From NCBI GenBank assembly GCA_903907665.1, contig CAIVOW010000071.1, forward strand, positions 1-39,226: 39,226 nucleotides of DNA. The letters run 5' to 3'. This document shows positions 24,278-32,282 of the stretch, in pieces. The notes beneath the pieces are model-generated. The model had not been told where the DNA came from. It made no database searches and saw only the letters and a program-made list of their open reading frames with translations. The stretch's first letter is position 1, and every line of letters begins with the position of its first letter. Source of the DNA: an uncultured Actinomycetes bacterium. Lineage in GTDB: Bacteria > Actinomycetota > Actinomycetes > Nanopelagicales > Nanopelagicaceae. The position numbers were made by a program, and so were the translations under genes.

Positions 24278-26107
24278 ATGAGCCATTACACAGCCAACCT
24301 GCGTGATATTGAATTTTGCCTCTTCGATTTGCTTGGCCGAGAGAGCGTTATGGGGAACTCTCTTTATAAAGACATGGATCGCCCGACTGCAATGGGAATG
24401 CTTGAAGAAATTAAACGTTTAGCTGAAAACGATCTCGCTGCTTCTTTTATAGAAGGTGACCGATTGGGAACTTCCTTTGATAAAACCACAGGAAGCGTCA
24501 CTGTTCCTGCAAGTTTTAAAAAATCATATCGCGCTTATATTGATAACGAATGGTGGCGTTTGGATGCACCGCCTGAAATCGGCGGAATGTCTACACCTCC
24601 ATCAATTCGTTGGGCAATTGCAGAAATGATTTTAGGTTCAAACCCTGCTGTGCATATATATGCATCAGGTGCTTCATTTGCACATGTTGCTTATGTTTTA
24701 GGTACTGATCCACAGAAGAAGATGGCGCAACATATGGTCGATAAGGATTGGGGAGCAACCATGATGCTCACCGAACCCGACGCAGGATCTGATGTCGGTG
24801 CCGGGCGTTCTAAGGCAGTTCAGCAAGCTGATGGAACCTGGCATATAACAGGAACAAAAAGATTTATAACATCTGGAGACTCTGATTTAAACGAGAATAT
24901 TATTCATTATGTTCTTGCTCGCCCTGAAGGTGCTGGGCCTGGGACCAAAGGCTTATCATTATTTTTAGTTCCTAAATTTATGTTTGATTTCGAAACGGGA
25001 GCGCTAGGTAAGCGAAATGGCGTTTATGTAACAAATGTTGAGCACAAAATGGGTCTCAATGTTTCTTCTACGTGCGAGATGAATCTTGGCGAAAAAGAAC
25101 CAGCAGTTGGATATCTCCTGGGCGATGTTCATAACGGCATTGCTCAAATGTTTAAGGTTATTGAATTTGCTCGGATGATGGTGGGAACGAAAGCAATTTC
25201 AACGCTTTCTGCTGGATATCAACAAGCTTTGGCCTATGCAAAGACTCGCGTCCAAGGCGGCGATATGAAGGTAATGAATAATAAGAATTCACCACGTGTC
25301 ACAATCATTAAACATCCGGACGTTCGCCGCTCGCTGATGGTACAAAAAGCGTACTCCGAAGGTATGCGAGCACTTGTGTTGTACACCGCTTCAATCCAAG
25401 ATGACATTGCAATTGCACGCGCAGAAGGTGGCACCAACCTTGAGGATTTAGAGAAACTCAACGACCTCTTGTTGCCGATCGTGAAGGGATATGGATCGGA
25501 GAAGTCCTGGGTTTTACTTGGAACTGAATCACTTCAAACATTTGGTGGATCTGGCTTCACGCACGATTGGCCGCTTGAGCAATATGTTCGAGATGCCAAG
25601 ATTGATACTTTGTATGAAGGCACCACAGCTATCCAAGGTTTGGACTTCTTTTTTCGCAAAATTATTAAAGATGGTGGACGAGCAGTTGGCCTACTAGCAA
25701 AAGAGATTACTGCGTTTACAACTTCTGGTGGCGCCCACCTCGAGGAGAAAGAGGCGCTCGGCGTAGCACTTGCTGATGTCAACGCGATGATGGGCGCATT
25801 GGTGGGATTTGCTATGGAATCCCAGGAGGCTGGCGCTGAAAATCAAATTTATAAAGTTGGATTGAATACCTCACGATTACTCATGTCCACCGGTGAAGTA
25901 ATCATCGGATGGCTACTTCTTAGACAAGCTGAAATAGCTAGCCAACGATTACCTTCGGCTTCGGGCAAAGACGTGGATTTCTATACTGGAAAAATTGCAG
26001 CTGCTAAGCACTTCATTCGCACTGTATTGCCTCATATAACAGCTGAAAAGAAGATATTGGAAAGTGAAAGCGGAGCATTAATGGAGATACCAGAGTCTGC
26101 TTTCTAA
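24278..26107 (+). CDS. Acyl-CoA dehydrogenase, FadE5-like
   Basis: A 609-residue flavoprotein, longer than the usual 380-residue type, matching the M. tuberculosis FadE5 (Rv0244c, 611) and E. coli-type long acyl-CoA dehydrogenases. It has an N-terminal extension (MSHYTANLRDIEFCLFDLLG) also found in FadE5. The substrate/FAD motif is MMLTEPDAGSDVGAGR followed by WHITGTKRFITSGD. The C-terminal LYEGTTAIQGLDFFFRK has Glu447 at the likely catalytic base position. It introduces the alpha-beta double bond in fatty acyl-CoAs. No Shine-Dalgarno is present; the message is probably leaderless and controlled through the palindrome in its promoter. No other beta-oxidation gene is adjacent. Confidence 0.93.
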   Translation: MSHYTANLRDIEFCLFDLLGRESVMGNSLYKDMDRPTAMGMLEEIKRLAENDLAASFIEGDRLGTSFDKTTGSVTVPASFKKSYRAYIDNEWWRLDAPPEIGGMSTPPSIRWAIAEMILGSNPAVHIYASGASFAHVAYVLGTDPQKKMAQHMVDKDWGATMMLTEPDAGSDVGAGRSKAVQQADGTWHITGTKRFITSGDSDLNENIIHYVLARPEGAGPGTKGLSLFLVPKFMFDFETGALGKRNGVYVTNVEHKMGLNVSSTCEMNLGEKEPAVGYLLGDVHNGIAQMFKVIEFARMMVGTKAISTLSAGYQQALAYAKTRVQGGDMKVMNNKNSPRVTIIKHPDVRRSLMVQKAYSEGMRALVLYTASIQDDIAIARAEGGTNLEDLEKLNDLLLPIVKGYGSEKSWVLLGTESLQTFGGSGFTHDWPLEQYVRDAKIDTLYEGTTAIQGLDFFFRKIIKDGGRAVGLLAKEITAFTTSGGAHLEEKEALGVALADVNAMMGALVGFAMESQEAGAENQIYKVGLNTSRLLMSTGEVIIGWLLLRQAEIASQRLPSASGKDVDFYTGKIAAAKHFIRTVLPHITAEKKILESESGALMEIPESAF

Positions 26108-26117
26108 TACTCCTCTC

Positions 26118-26141
26118 GTACTGTTAAAACTAGTACTGTTA
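26118..26141 (+). repeat. Two direct repeats GTACTGTTA at the EamA promoter
   Basis: GTACTGTTA occurs at 26118-26126 and 26133-26141, starts 15 bp apart. The second copy contains TACTGT (26134-26139), a TANNNT hexamer ending 6 nt before ATG 26146. The repeat may therefore be a promoter duplication or a regulator site overlapping the -10. Confidence 0.5.
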
Positions 26142-26145
26142 TAAG

Positions 26146-27066
26146 ATGTATAAATCTCACCGGGCCGAGTGGCTCCTCGTTGGAGCTGCCCTTACTTATG
26201 CCTTCAATGGCGTGGTTTCTAAGTGGGTTTTGGAGACTGGTTTAAGTTCAATTCGCTTAACAGAAATTCGCACATTGGGTGCGGTTGTATTTATCGGAAG
26301 CTGGGTTTTGATAAAAAATCCATCTTCCTTAAAAATTCCACTTAAGCAACTTCCTGAAATGCTTTTGTTTGGTTTGATTGCAGTTGCTGGAGTCCAGGCT
26401 TTCTATTTCTATTCAATATCCAAAATGCCTGTCTCAGTCGCATTGCTTATTGAATTTACCGCTCCGATTTGGATCACAATTTATCTTCGTTTTATAAAAA
26501 AGGAATCTGTTGCCAAGTCAATGTGGTACGGCTTAACACTTGGCTTCGGTGGGCTTATTCTTTTGGCGCAAGTGTGGAAAGGTTTAACGTTAAATGGGCT
26601 TGGGGTTATCTCTGGGTTCTTAGATGCACTTTCGCTGGCCTATTATTATTACAAAGCTTCTGAACTCACAAAGAAGATGACGAGTGAAGCAGTTCTCACG
26701 TGGGGCATGGGAATTTGTGCACTCCTTCTTTCTTTTGTTCAACCTTGGTGGAGTTTTCCTTTTAAGGTTTTTACTGAACAGATCCCGCTTAACGGTCACT
26801 TCGCTGGCCATGGACTTCCTGGCTGGGTTCTCATTCTGTGGATTATTTTGCCGGGGACAGTGCTCCCGTACGTACTGGTAATTCGAGGAATCTCGGGTCT
26901 TAACCCTGCCACTGCCAGCACGATCGGAATGCTTGAACCTATTTCAGCGGGAATTTTCGCATGGATTCTTCTCAATGAAAGCTTGAACTTGATTCAACTA
27001 ATAGGCGCGGCGACAGTACTTGTGGGTATTTATTTTGCAGACCGAGCAAGCACTAGTACACACTAG
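26146..27066 (+). CDS. EamA/DMT family transporter
   Basis: A 306-residue protein with about ten membrane helices in two EamA repeats (roughly 5-140 and 150-295). It begins AEWLLVGAALTYAFNGVVSKWVL and has VSVALLIEFTAPIWITIYLRF and PATASTIGMLEPISAGIFAWILLNESL, family-typical end-of-repeat segments. Drug/metabolite transporters of this group export amino acids or other metabolites; the substrate is unknown. There is no ribosome-binding site; TACTGT 6 nt upstream suggests leaderless translation. The carbonic anhydrase gene follows after 9 nt. Confidence 0.9.
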   Translation: MYKSHRAEWLLVGAALTYAFNGVVSKWVLETGLSSIRLTEIRTLGAVVFIGSWVLIKNPSSLKIPLKQLPEMLLFGLIAVAGVQAFYFYSISKMPVSVALLIEFTAPIWITIYLRFIKKESVAKSMWYGLTLGFGGLILLAQVWKGLTLNGLGVISGFLDALSLAYYYYKASELTKKMTSEAVLTWGMGICALLLSFVQPWWSFPFKVFTEQIPLNGHFAGHGLPGWVLILWIILPGTVLPYVLVIRGISGLNPATASTIGMLEPISAGIFAWILLNESLNLIQLIGAATVLVGIYFADRASTSTH

Positions 27067-27069
27067 AAT
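27064..27069 (+). promoter_or_regulatory. -10 hexamer of the carbonic anhydrase gene
   Basis: TAGAAT begins on the TAG stop of the EamA gene and ends exactly 6 nt before ATG 27076, giving a separate leaderless start for the next gene. Confidence 0.5.
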
Positions 27070-27075
27070 TTATTT

Positions 27076-27570
27076 ATGGAAAATTTTGCTGACCTTCTTA
27101 AGGCGAACGAGGAGTATGTCTCTGTTTTCACCAAAGAAGAACTCACTGGATATGCAAAAAAAGGCTTAGCGATTGTGACATGTATGGATTCGCGAATTGA
27201 TCCACTTCGCATTGTTGGTATGCATGCCGGTGATGCAAAAATCTTACGTAATGCTGGGGCTCGCGTAACCGAAGATGTTCTGCGAACTCTCGTTTTAGCA
27301 ACACATCTGCTTGGCGTAACGCGAGTACTCGTGATGCCGCATACTGATTGTCGTATGGCTACTGCTGATGAATCTGAAATCCATCAACAAATTAAAGCAG
27401 CGAGTGGTATTGACACAAGAGGAATTGAAATTCGCACTGTGAGCGATCAAAATAAAGCGCTCTTTCAAGATATCCAACGTATTGAGTCTTACCCGCTTCT
27501 CCCAGCAGGAATTCAAGTTATGGGAGCGATTTATGACGTTAAAACTGGGCGGATTAACCCAATTAATTAA
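27076..27570 (+). CDS. Beta-class carbonic anhydrase (Rv1284-like)
   Basis: A 164-residue compact beta-carbonic anhydrase. Zinc ligands are Cys36 (CMDSR), His89 and Cys92 (MPHTDC), with the Asp38-Arg40 dyad that gates the zinc site. The GDAKILRNAGARVTEDVLRTL segment is typical of the short actinobacterial clade that includes M. tuberculosis Rv1284 (163 residues). It interconverts CO2 and bicarbonate in the cytosol. Its stop overlaps the convergent dnaB stop region by 4 nt. Confidence 0.92.
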   Translation: MENFADLLKANEEYVSVFTKEELTGYAKKGLAIVTCMDSRIDPLRIVGMHAGDAKILRNAGARVTEDVLRTLVLATHLLGVTRVLVMPHTDCRMATADESEIHQQIKAASGIDTRGIEIRTVSDQNKALFQDIQRIESYPLLPAGIQVMGAIYDVKTGRINPIN

Positions 27571-28976
27571 TTGTCTTTGATAAAACTCTCGGTTGGAGCT
27601 TGGAAGCTTGGAGCAATATCAGTAAATCGAGCAAAGTGAAGTTGGGCTGCAACAGTAATCGTACGAGTAGGTCCATTACGGTGCTTTGCCACAATCAAAT
27701 CTGCCTCACCAGAACGCGATGAACCGTCATATAGATCATCGCGGTGAAGGAGAATAACCATATCTGCATCTTGTTCAATCGAACCAGATTCACGTAGATC
27801 AGAGAGCATTGGCTTTTTATCGGCTCGCTGTTCTGGAGAACGGTTTAACTGAGAGATTGCAATCACCGGAACTTCAAGTTCCTTTGCTAGAAGTTTAAGA
27901 TTACGCGAGAACTCGGAAACTTCTTGTTGACGATTCTCCACACGCTTTCCTGAAGTCATCAACTGCAAGTAGTCGATCACAATTAATTTCAAGTTATGAC
28001 GCTGCTTTAATCTGCGGGCTTTTGCGCGGATTTCCATGAGAGAGAGATTCGGTGAGTCATCAATAAATAGTGGGGCGTCAGAGATTTCGCCCATACGCTT
28101 TGCTAGGCGGCTCCACTCTTCATCAGATAGAGAACCGGAGCGAATATTATTTAATCCAACACGCGCCTCTGCTGAAAGCATACGCATTGTAATTTCTGAA
28201 CGAGACATTTCAAGTGAGAAAATTACTGAAGCATTTCCGTTATGAATCGAAGCATGCCTTGCGATATCTAGTCCTAGCGTTGACTTACCAACAGCTGGCC
28301 TGGCCGCTAGCACAATCATATTTCCAGCATGAAGTCCATTAGTTAAAGCATCAAGATCTTTAAATCCAGTTTTTACACCTTCATCGCGAACACCGGTTGC
28401 AATTGCTTCAATTTCATCAAGTGCATCAGGAAGTAATTGTGCAAGTTGAATATAGTCTTCTGATGCGCGGCGCTCTGTTACTTCATAAACTTCTGCTTGT
28501 GCTTGATCAACAACATCATCAACATCCCCTTCTGCGGAATACCCGAGTTGAACAATCTTTGTTCCGGCTTCTACAAGGCGTCGCATAATTGCGCAGTCTC
28601 GAACTATTTTTGCATAGTAACCAGCGTTAGCTGCTGTTGGTACAGAGGAGATGAGTGTATGAAGATATGGCGCGCCACCTGCGCGCGCAATGTCGCCGCG
28701 CTTTGTAAGTTCTGCGACCACAGTTACTGGATCCGCAGGATCTCCTTTTCCATAGAGATCAAGAATTGCATCATAAATAAGTTCATGTGCAGGGCGATAG
28801 AAGTCGCGTTCTTTAAGTATTTCTACAACATCTGCAATTGCATCTTTGGAAAGCAGCATTCCACCTAATACGGATTGTTCTGCAACTAAATCCTGTGGAG
28901 GCGTACGTTCAAATTCAACTGGGTTGTTGAAATTAGAATTGTTTGATCCACGCGATGGGAGCTCTGCGATACTCAT
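27567..28976 (-). CDS. dnaB: Replicative DNA helicase DnaB
   Basis: A 469-residue protein from ATG 28976. The N-terminal helical domain begins RTPPQDLVAEQSVLGGMLLSKDAI. The RecA-like domain has Walker A ARPAVGKST, Walker B LIVIDYLQLM, and SQLNRSPEQRADKKPMLSDLRESGSIEQDAD. There is no intein. The frame stays open to 29084, but the extra 36 residues (MLSTSFPPLNTT...) are not family-like and run into the DnaA-box region; MSIAELPSRG is a more natural start. GAGAAT (28988-28983) ends 6 nt before it. Same position relative to rplI as M. tuberculosis dnaB (Rv0058). Confidence 0.95.
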   Translation of the reverse strand: MSIAELPSRGSNNSNFNNPVEFERTPPQDLVAEQSVLGGMLLSKDAIADVVEILKERDFYRPAHELIYDAILDLYGKGDPADPVTVVAELTKRGDIARAGGAPYLHTLISSVPTAANAGYYAKIVRDCAIMRRLVEAGTKIVQLGYSAEGDVDDVVDQAQAEVYEVTERRASEDYIQLAQLLPDALDEIEAIATGVRDEGVKTGFKDLDALTNGLHAGNMIVLAARPAVGKSTLGLDIARHASIHNGNASVIFSLEMSRSEITMRMLSAEARVGLNNIRSGSLSDEEWSRLAKRMGEISDAPLFIDDSPNLSLMEIRAKARRLKQRHNLKLIVIDYLQLMTSGKRVENRQQEVSEFSRNLKLLAKELEVPVIAISQLNRSPEQRADKKPMLSDLRESGSIEQDADMVILLHRDDLYDGSSRSGEADLIVAKHRNGPTRTITVAAQLHFARFTDIAPSFQAPTESFIKDN

Positions 28977-28982
28977 GAGCGT

Positions 28983-28988
28983 ATTCTC
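28983..28988 (-). promoter_or_regulatory. Candidate -10 of dnaB
   Basis: GAGAAT on the minus strand ends 6 nt before ATG 28976. It matches TANNNT at positions 2 and 6 only, so it is weaker than the other examples. Confidence 0.35.
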
Positions 28989-29040
28989 GCTAAGAGCACT
29001 GACATCCCCTATTACCCACACCCAGTGATGTGCATCTGCC

Positions 29041-29146
29041 TGTGGGGAAGTTGTGTTTAGAGGTGGAAAAGATGTGGATAACAAGTGGATAAAGAGGAGT
29101 GCTAGGTGGGGTTTGGGCTCAATTTCTGGCTATGCCGTGTGGATAA
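29041..29146 (+). promoter_or_regulatory. Cluster of DnaA-box-like sites upstream of dnaB
   Basis: Two perfect boxes TGTGGATAA (29073-29081 and 29138-29146; reverse complement TTATCCACA), one single-mismatch box AGTGGATAA (29084-29092) and a two-mismatch TGTGGGGAA (29041-29049) lie in the same orientation. The middle two start 11 bp apart, one helical turn. DnaA may regulate dnaB here. The 285-bp dnaB-rplI gap otherwise holds the hairpin at 29179-29237. Confidence 0.55.
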
Positions 29147-29178
29147 AAGTTTTTTGAGGTGTCTCACTATATGAAAGA

Positions 29179-29237
29179 GCCCCTGTTTCTAGGTACTTTA
29201 TAAACTTTTACAAGTTATAAAGGCTAGCAACAGGGGC
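29179..29237 (-). terminator. Long hairpin after rplI, likely terminator of the rpsF-ssb-rpsR-rplI operon
   Basis: GCCCCTGTT (29179-29187) pairs with AACAGGGGC (29229-29237), CTAG (29189-29192) with CTAG (29224-29227), and CTTTATAAACTT (29196-29207) with AAGTTATAAAG (29212-29222, one base fewer). The whole 59-nt structure starts 24 nt after the L9 stop. On the minus strand it is followed by TCTTTCATATAG, a poor U-run, so termination efficiency is uncertain. Confidence 0.6.
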
Positions 29238-29261
29238 AACTTCAGCTCAACAAGAGCTTAA

Positions 29262-29705
29262 TTAAGCAGCAACGACCTCGATAACGATGCTCGCTGCAAC
29301 CTGAGTGGTAAGCGCAACCTTAACGGTGTACTTACCAAGCTTTTTAATGTGTTCGACCTTGAGCTTGTGACGATCGACATCAACGCCAGTTGCGCTCTTG
29401 ATAGCAAGAACAATCTGCTTATCAGTAACAGAACCGAACAATGAACCTGTAGATCCGACCTTGGCCTTGACGGCAATAGGAGCCTTCTCTAGTGAGTTCT
29501 TGATTTCAACCGCATGTTCGCGGTCACGAATTTCACGAGCTGTACGAGCACGACGAATTGCTTCAATCTGCTTCTCGCCACCGAGTGACCAAAGAATTGC
29601 GTGACTGCGTGGCAATAAGAAATTGCGCGCATATCCGTCCTTCACAGTCACAACATCGCCAGCTAGGCCTAGGCCTGTGACTTCACGCGTAAGAATTAGT
29701 TTCAT
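29262..29705 (-). CDS. rplI: 50S ribosomal protein L9
   Basis: A 147-residue L9. The N-terminal domain MKLILTREVTGLGLAGDVVTVKDGYARNFLLPR is diagnostic, followed by the long connecting helix (about 40-75) and C-terminal rRNA-binding domain. Last gene of the rpsF-ssb-rpsR-rplI operon, 17 nt after rpsR. Its upstream sequence contains TTATCCACT (29708-29716 on the plus strand), another near-DnaA box, probably chance. Confidence 0.97.
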   Translation of the reverse strand: MKLILTREVTGLGLAGDVVTVKDGYARNFLLPRSHAILWSLGGEKQIEAIRRARTAREIRDREHAVEIKNSLEKAPIAVKAKVGSTGSLFGSVTDKQIVLAIKSATGVDVDRHKLKVEHIKKLGKYTVKVALTTQVAASIVIEVVAA

Positions 29706-29722
29706 TTTTATCCACTATCCCT

Positions 29723-30010
29723 TTAACGTGCTGTTGATGTGTAAGGCAGAAGTGCCATTTCGCGGCTGTTTTTTACAGCTGCGGCAATCTGACGTTGGTG
29801 TTGAGTGCATGCACCCGTAACTCGGCGAGCGCGGATTTTGCCGCGATCGGAGATGAACTTACGAAGGGTTGCAATGTCCTTATAGTCGATGTAGTTAACT
29901 TTTTCACGACAGAAAGAACATGGCTTCTTCTTGAACTTCTTTAGCGCTGCGGCAGAAAGTTTTGGTGCAACTTTCTTAGGCTTCAGCGTCTTATTACTTC
30001 TTGCGCCCAC
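29723..30010 (-). CDS. rpsR: 30S ribosomal protein S18, zinc-ribbon form
   Basis: A 95-residue S18 with the core [51 protein letters not shown]. Cys31, Cys34, Cys68 and His71 form a possible zinc site, so this is the C+ type; many actinobacteria also have a zinc-independent paralogue. The GTG start at 30010 is supported by AAAAGGAGC 8 nt upstream. The N-terminus is Lys-rich and longer than in E. coli (75 residues). S18 pairs with S6, encoded in the same operon. Confidence 0.96.
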   Translation of the reverse strand: MGARSNKTLKPKKVAPKLSAAALKKFKKKPCSFCREKVNYIDYKDIATLRKFISDRGKIRARRVTGACTQHQRQIAAAVKNSREMALLPYTSTAR

Positions 30011-30075
30011 TGTGGTGCTCCTTTTGGGATGCCTCGAAAATCTTGTATGAAATTCGAGAATGGTTGGTTAGTTAA

Positions 30076-30582
30076 TTAAAACGGAGGTTGATCGTCTGAT
30101 CCTGTTGTTGCCCAACCGCCACCTACTGGTGCAGCTGACCAAGGATCATCTGATGCATCTGATGCAACAGGGGAAGAAGATGTAGTTCCAAAGCCTCCAG
30201 AAGAGCCGCCTTGACGTGTTGTCTTAGTGACTTTTGCAGTGGCGTTGCGAAGAGATGGACCTACTTCATCAACTTCCACTTCAAATACTGTGCGCTTCTC
30301 GCCTTCCTTTGTTTCATAAGAGCGTTGCTTAAGACGACCAGATACAAGAACACGCATTCCGCGAGTCAATGATTCTGCAACGTTTTCAGCAGCTTGTCGC
30401 CATATTTGGCATTGTAGAAAAAGGCTATCGCCATCTTTCCACTCGTTTGTTGCCTTATCGAGATAACGTGGTGTTGAAGCCACGGTGAACTTTGCGACTG
30501 CAGCACCACTTGGTGTGAATCGAAGTTCTGGATCGTTGACAAGATTGCCAATGATCGTGATGTTTGTATCTCCGGCTGCCAT
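30076..30582 (-). CDS. ssb: Single-stranded DNA-binding protein
   Basis: A 168-residue SSB. The OB fold (1-112) contains [29 protein letters not shown] Gly/Ser-rich linker (about 120-155) leads to the acidic tip DDQPPF, which recruits repair and replication partners. Essential for replication and recombination. Located between rpsF and rpsR as in M. tuberculosis (Rv0054). Confidence 0.96.
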   Translation of the reverse strand: MAAGDTNITIIGNLVNDPELRFTPSGAAVAKFTVASTPRYLDKATNEWKDGDSLFLQCQIWRQAAENVAESLTRGMRVLVSGRLKQRSYETKEGEKRTVFEVEVDEVGPSLRNATAKVTKTTRQGGSSGGFGTTSSSPVASDASDDPWSAAPVGGGWATTGSDDQPPF

Positions 30583-30644
30583 TTATTGCTTCCCTTTCTC
30601 TACGGTTCTCTACTTATCTTTTCGGCTACTTTTGTGTAAGGAAG

Positions 30645-30929
30645 TTATTCGGGACGAACGACTTTTGTGCGAAGTACAGATTCATTCAAATTAAGTTGGC
30701 GATCCAACTCTTTGATTGCATCTGGACCACAATGCAGATCTGCTACAGCGTAAATGCCTTCTGCCTTCTTATTAATTTCGAAGGTCATGCGACGCTTACC
30801 CCAAATGTCGAGCTTGTCGACGCGACCACCAGAATCTTTGATGATCTTGAGATAGGTCTCAAGGCTTGGTTGAACTGTACGTTCTTCTAACTCAGGGTCG
30901 AGGATGACCATGATTTCATAATGACGCAT
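30645..30929 (-). CDS. rpsF: 30S ribosomal protein S6
   Basis: A 94-residue S6: [62 protein letters not shown] is typical, ending with RTKVVRPE. First gene of rpsF-ssb-rpsR-rplI. An AGGAGG ribosome-binding site (30947-30942) lies 12 nt before the ATG and can pair with CCTCCT further upstream, see the leader entry. Confidence 0.96.
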   Translation of the reverse strand: MRHYEIMVILDPELEERTVQPSLETYLKIIKDSGGRVDKLDIWGKRRMTFEINKKAEGIYAVADLHCGPDAIKELDRQLNLNESVLRTKVVRPE

Positions 30930-30935
30930 GTGTTA

Positions 30936-30990
30936 ACCCCACCTCCTCTGGACTAAAGCGGCCACGGCATTTCCGCGGCAGGAGGGTTAT
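30936..30990 (-). promoter_or_regulatory. rpsF leader: candidate S6:S18-binding autoregulatory element
   Basis: On the minus strand CCTCCT (30985-30980) can pair with the ribosome-binding site AGGAGG (30947-30942). Between them a 7-bp hairpin forms: GCCGCGG (30979-30973) with CCGTGGC (30967-30961), loop AAATG. An asymmetric 3' side beginning CGCTTTAG follows, so a CCG sits at the junction. Bacterial rpsF leaders are known to bind the S6:S18 complex through a hairpin with a CCG-containing asymmetric loop. A TATAAC (30991-30986) that could act as -10 would start transcription inside the 5' arm and remove the pairing. Confidence 0.55.
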
Positions 30991-31049
30991 ACGACCTGCC
31001 GGCGTTTCTACCTCATTGGAAGTAGTCCGTTACGGAAGGGAGGGTAAGG

Positions 31050-32249
31050 CTATCCGACTACTGAGGAAGAGAGAAATTCACCCATCTGTGGAGCCCGGAA
31101 GCGTGTGGAGAGCCCCAGCGTGAAGTATGTAAAGTAAATGCTCGCTGCTACCCGAATCAAGGTGATCACGGCGTAGGACTTTGCGGCTAACCCAAAATGG
31201 CTGCCAGAGAATCCTGCCAGGTATTGCCAGACTGCAAAGTGATAAAGCACTTCGGCGCCTTGCCAAATCCAAAATGCACTTCGGTCGCGTGCCCCTCGCA
31301 TCGCCAAAATAGCCAACGGTGTCAACCATAAGACATATTGCGGGGAATACACCTTGCTCGAGATTGTAAAGACTGCGACAACAGCAAAGGCGCAACTTGC
31401 AAGAGTTGGGGTTCGTTCTAACCCAAAGAAATAAACAGCGAAAATCGCAATACCTACCAGAAAAGCTAAAAGTGAAATTTCATTGAGATTGCGAATATTG
31501 ATGCCAAGTAACTGAAGCCCGTACCAAACCGAACCATAATCTGCACTACGTTCTATATTTGATTTAAAAAATCTCCACCAGCCAGTGAAATTAAGAATCA
31601 TAAAAGGAAGATTGATGCTTAGCCAGAATAAGCATGTTTGTGAAATATATTGCAGTGCCTTACTTTTTTGGTTTCGACGAATAAAAATTAAAACTATCGG
31701 TATAAGAAGTACAACAGGAAAGAATTTTGTTGCGATACTTAAACCAAGAGTAAGCGCACTTTTTGTATAACTTTTCTCCTCGAACCAATAAATAGCAGCG
31801 AGTGCAGAAATAACCGCCCATAAATCCCAATTAATATATAGCGAGAGAATAAAAGCTGGCGAAAGCGGTAATAAATACCAAAACTCTGGTTTTAATCGCG
31901 CTAAGAAGAGTGCGCTTCCAGCAAAGAGGAAAGCAATAAGTATTGCGTTTATGAGGAAGTAATAACGATACGAATTATTGCCAGCTGGGGTAACCAGCGA
32001 AGTCGCCCACATCACTACGCCCGTAAGTGGGGGATACTCAACGGCATTTAAAGTTGATGAGTACGGCCATGTGTGATGAATAAGGTCTCTAGAGGTGAAT
32101 AGTGCTGGGATATCAGAATAACAAGCGTGCACATATACATCTGGAGTTGCCCAGTTTGTTTTGTAGCAATGATCGAATTTTGTAAATGAAAGTAAAGAAG
32201 CAAGAGCAACTAACAAAATAATCGATTTTGTTGCAAATTTCAGCTTCAT
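31050..32249 (-). CDS. GT87-family membrane glycosyltransferase (mannosyltransferase-like)
   Basis: A 399-residue protein with about ten membrane helices. The first outer loop carries the acidic/YPP signature (CYSDIPALF...AVEYPPLTG) of GT87 (DUF2029) polyprenyl-phosphomannose-dependent transferases. The VYSPQYVLWLTPLAIL segment near residue 305 is also family-typical. It occupies the position of M. tuberculosis Rv0051 between ponA1 and rpsF. It probably adds a sugar to a lipoglycan or cell-wall polymer; donor and acceptor are unknown. No clear ribosome-binding site is present, only an AG-rich repeat after the ponA stop 18 nt upstream; translation may be coupled to ponA. Confidence 0.85.
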   Translation of the reverse strand: MKLKFATKSIILLVALASLLSFTKFDHCYKTNWATPDVYVHACYSDIPALFTSRDLIHHTWPYSSTLNAVEYPPLTGVVMWATSLVTPAGNNSYRYYFLINAILIAFLFAGSALFLARLKPEFWYLLPLSPAFILSLYINWDLWAVISALAAIYWFEEKSYTKSALTLGLSIATKFFPVVLLIPIVLIFIRRNQKSKALQYISQTCLFWLSINLPFMILNFTGWWRFFKSNIERSADYGSVWYGLQLLGINIRNLNEISLLAFLVGIAIFAVYFFGLERTPTLASCAFAVVAVFTISSKVYSPQYVLWLTPLAILAMRGARDRSAFWIWQGAEVLYHFAVWQYLAGFSGSHFGLAAKSYAVITLIRVAASIYFTYFTLGLSTRFRAPQMGEFLSSSVVG

Positions 32250-32282
32250 TTACTACTTCTACTACTTCTACTTCTTCTTCGT
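32250..32282 (-). repeat. Low-complexity AAG/TAG repeat at the ponA end
   Basis: On the minus strand AGAAGTAGT-type units run from the Lys codons at the ponA C-terminus through its stop and up to the ATG of the GT87 gene. This short purine-rich tract could change length by slippage and may act as a degenerate ribosome-binding site. Confidence 0.5.

Noticed and set aside
28497..28868. 123-codon open frame on the plus strand opposite dnaB
   Set aside because: It is antisense to a firmly identified dnaB; the Cys/Ile-rich product resembles no family and there is no promoter or ribosome-binding site.
28977..29084. Longer dnaB start at 29084
   Set aside because: The extra 36 residues are unlike DnaB and overlap the DnaA-box region; ATG 28976 gives the usual N-terminus.
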